Of a stretch of 64,000 nucleotides of DNA, positions 62,541 to 64,000 are shown in pieces. The number at the start of each line of letters is the position of its first letter. Position 1 is the first letter of the stretch. Source of the stretch: Mycobacterium colombiense CECT 3035 (GTDB lineage: Bacteria; Actinomycetota; Actinomycetes; Mycobacteriales; Mycobacteriaceae); the NCBI RefSeq assembly GCF_002105755.1, contig NZ_CP020821.1, positions 2,046,001-2,110,000 on the forward strand, given 5' to 3'. The position numbers and the translations under genes were made by a program. The notes beneath the pieces were generated by a model. That model did not search any database. It was not told the origin of the DNA and was given only the letters and a program-made list of their open reading frames with translations.

Positions 62541-63883
62541 TGGCGCGGCTGGCCCTGCTGGACCAGGCCGCCTTCCTGCGGTTGCGCGCCACCGGTCAGG
62601 GCAGCACCGTGCAATCCACGTGGATCTACGACCGCGACGTGAACATCGACGAACTGCGGACCTTCAACGACAATCTCGGGGCCGGCCTGCTCGGACGCCG
62701 AATCGAGCGCTCGCCGCTGCCGTTCGGGCGTCATCGCTGGGTGCTCGACAGCCGCTCGCCCGACATCGCGTGGGAAGCGCGGCGACCGCGGGGCGAGATC
62801 GGCGCATGGCTCGAGCGTCGCGCACAGGTGGGCGTCGATCCCGAGCGCGGCCCGGCGTTTCATCTCGGTGTCCTGCCGTTGGACGACGGCGGCGCGGCGG
62901 TCACCCTGGTGGCATCGCACTGCGTGGTCGACGGCCTCGGGCTGGTATTGGCCGTCGCCGAAGCGGTCAAGGGTGAACGACGCAATCTTGGCTATTCGCA
63001 GCCGAATTCGCGTGGGCGGGGGCGCGCCGTGCTGGAGGATCTCGTCGACGCCGTTCGCGCCCTGCCGGCGGCGATCCGAGCGCTCATCGCGACGCTGCTG
63101 CTTTTGCTCAGGGTCTCCTCCGATCAGCGGGGGCAGCCTCGGGCGCCGCGGACCGGCGGCCCTGTCCCGGTTGACGACGACCCGAATACCTCGCCGTCGG
63201 TGACGATCCAGACCGACGCCGCGGTGTGGGAGGCGCGAGCGCGCACGCTGAACGGAAGCGGCAACGCACTTTTCGTCGCTTTCGCCGCTCGCCTGGCTTA
63301 CCGGATGGGCAGGGTGCTGCCCGACGGGAACTCCGTGACCGTGGTGCTTCCGGTCAGCGACCGCACCCCCGGCGACGACCGCGCCAATGCGCTGACCTCG
63401 ATCACGCTGACCGTCGACGGCGCCGCGGTGGCCAGAGACTTGAGCGGCGTCCGCGCCGACGTCAAGAGATCGCTGACCGCCCTGGAGCGCCAGCCCAACG
63501 AAATGCTCGCCGGACTGCCGCTGATCCCGTTCACGCCACGCTGGTTGGTGCGGCGCGCCGAAGGCATCGCCATGTCGTCCGGCCAGCTGCCGGTGGGGTG
63601 TTCCAATCTCGGGAGCCTCGACAGCGCCGTTGGGCGCATCGACGGCGCGGACGCCGCCGAGGTCTCCATGCGCCTCGCGGACCAGGGCATCACCCCGGCC
63701 CGCATCGAGCAGGCACGGGGCCAATTGTTCTGCGGCACAGGCACCGTCAACGGCAGCCGGTTTCTCACCATCGTTGCGTATCAGAGCGGCGCCGGCGGCG
63801 CGACGGCCACCCGCGAGCTGGCGTGCGCCGCGCTCGCCGACCTGCAGCTGTCCGCCACCACCGTGCATGAGGGCCGGATCTGA
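62540..63883 (+). CDS. Condensation/WSD-like acyltransferase-family protein
   Basis: A 447-residue protein of the chloramphenicol-acetyltransferase/condensation superfamily, distinct from the first PapA-like protein. The catalytic motif is SHCVVDGLGL (His127, Asp131, Gly132). A hydrophobic segment (ALPAAIRALIATLLLLLRV, about 175-193) suggests membrane contact, as in wax-ester/DGAT-type acyltransferases. Later segments SITLTVDG and PVGCSNLGSLDS fit that group. GTG at 62540 overlaps the permease stop by one base and has GAGGCGGGG upstream; an in-frame GTG at 62534 is possible. Its substrate is unknown; it probably acts on the lipid handled by the same operon. Confidence 0.75.
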   Translation: MARLALLDQAAFLRLRATGQGSTVQSTWIYDRDVNIDELRTFNDNLGAGLLGRRIERSPLPFGRHRWVLDSRSPDIAWEARRPRGEIGAWLERRAQVGVDPERGPAFHLGVLPLDDGGAAVTLVASHCVVDGLGLVLAVAEAVKGERRNLGYSQPNSRGRGRAVLEDLVDAVRALPAAIRALIATLLLLLRVSSDQRGQPRAPRTGGPVPVDDDPNTSPSVTIQTDAAVWEARARTLNGSGNALFVAFAARLAYRMGRVLPDGNSVTVVLPVSDRTPGDDRANALTSITLTVDGAAVARDLSGVRADVKRSLTALERQPNEMLAGLPLIPFTPRWLVRRAEGIAMSSGQLPVGCSNLGSLDSAVGRIDGADAAEVSMRLADQGITPARIEQARGQLFCGTGTVNGSRFLTIVAYQSGAGGATATRELACAALADLQLSATTVHEGRI

Positions 63884-63885
63884 CG

Positions 63886-64000
63886 GTGAACGTAGGCGTT
63901 ATGGTGGATCCCCGTGCCCTGAACCGACTGGTGGGTATCGGCGCCGCCATCGCGGCGTGGACCGCACTCGTGTTGTGGTGCGCGGTCAAGGTCGTTCCGC
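63886..64000 (+). CDS. N-terminus of a membrane protein (cut by window edge)
   Basis: An open frame starts with GTG at 63886 (or ATG at 63901), two bases after the acyltransferase stop, and runs off the window. The visible part contains a hydrophobic helix (LVGIGAAIAAWTALVLWCAV) after a short polar N-terminus, so it is likely an inner-membrane protein of the same operon. Too little is visible to name it. Confidence 0.6.
   Translation, partial: MNVGVMVDPRALNRLVGIGAAIAAWTALVLWCAVKVVP

Overview
The window is high-GC DNA from a slow-growing Mycobacterium, most like the M. avium complex. The evidence is two PPE-SVP proteins, a complete mycobactin locus under tandem IdeR boxes, and the gene order dnaG-dgt ... 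glyS-smtB-zur ... uppS-recO-amiA2-era ... ybeY-phoH ... dnaJ2-hrcA ... cfp2-mbtH-to-mbtA, which follows M. tuberculosis Rv2343c-Rv2384. Species assignment is inference; no rRNA, tRNA, CRISPR, insertion sequence or phage gene was recognised.

Layout. 1-5.6 kb: dnaG (cut by the window edge), a SodC-like lipoprotein, dgt and a TPM-domain membrane protein. 5.6-7.6 kb: a small SVP-motif protein and a PPE protein. 7.9-24.3 kb: housekeeping block (glyS, smtB-zur, a YbjN-like protein, uppS, recO, amiA2, a PLP decarboxylase-like gene, era, a CBS/CorC membrane protein, an exported proline-rich protein, ybeY, phoH, rsmE, dnaJ2, hrcA). 24.4-27.3 kb: an AhpD-like/ECF41 sigma pair and two tandem Cfp2/MTB12 antigens. 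27.5-50.4 kb: the mycobactin cluster, mbtB-thioesterase-mbtC-D-E-F-G-H on the minus strand and mbtA divergent. 50.4-64 kb: accessory genes (TetR/alcohol dehydrogenase, attenuator-controlled type I DAHP synthase, TetR/mycothiol-dependent enzyme, a PPE-SHOCT fusion, malic enzyme, and an acyltransferase-ABC permease-acyltransferase operon running off the right edge). mbtI and mbtJ, which sit beside mbtA in M. tuberculosis, are not here.

How it works together. In the mbt locus MbtA activates salicylate, MbtB adds and cyclises Ser/Thr, MbtC/D make the beta-hydroxy acyl unit, MbtE/F add lysine-type residues, MbtG N-hydroxylates lysine and MbtH assists the adenylation domains; almost every junction overlaps or abuts. 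MbtE here has two full C-A-PCP modules, and its second adenylation domain lacks the usual amino-anchoring Asp. DAHP synthase is preceded by what reads as a complete attenuator: a -10 box, an apparently leaderless GTG mini-ORF with Tyr-Trp-Arg-Phe, alternative stems, and an intrinsic terminator. This is the best candidate for an undescribed regulatory system in the window.

Quality caution: uppS and mbtE are each broken by what looks like one missing base in a short homopolymer. Both are expected to be needed intact, so sequencing or assembly error is likely.
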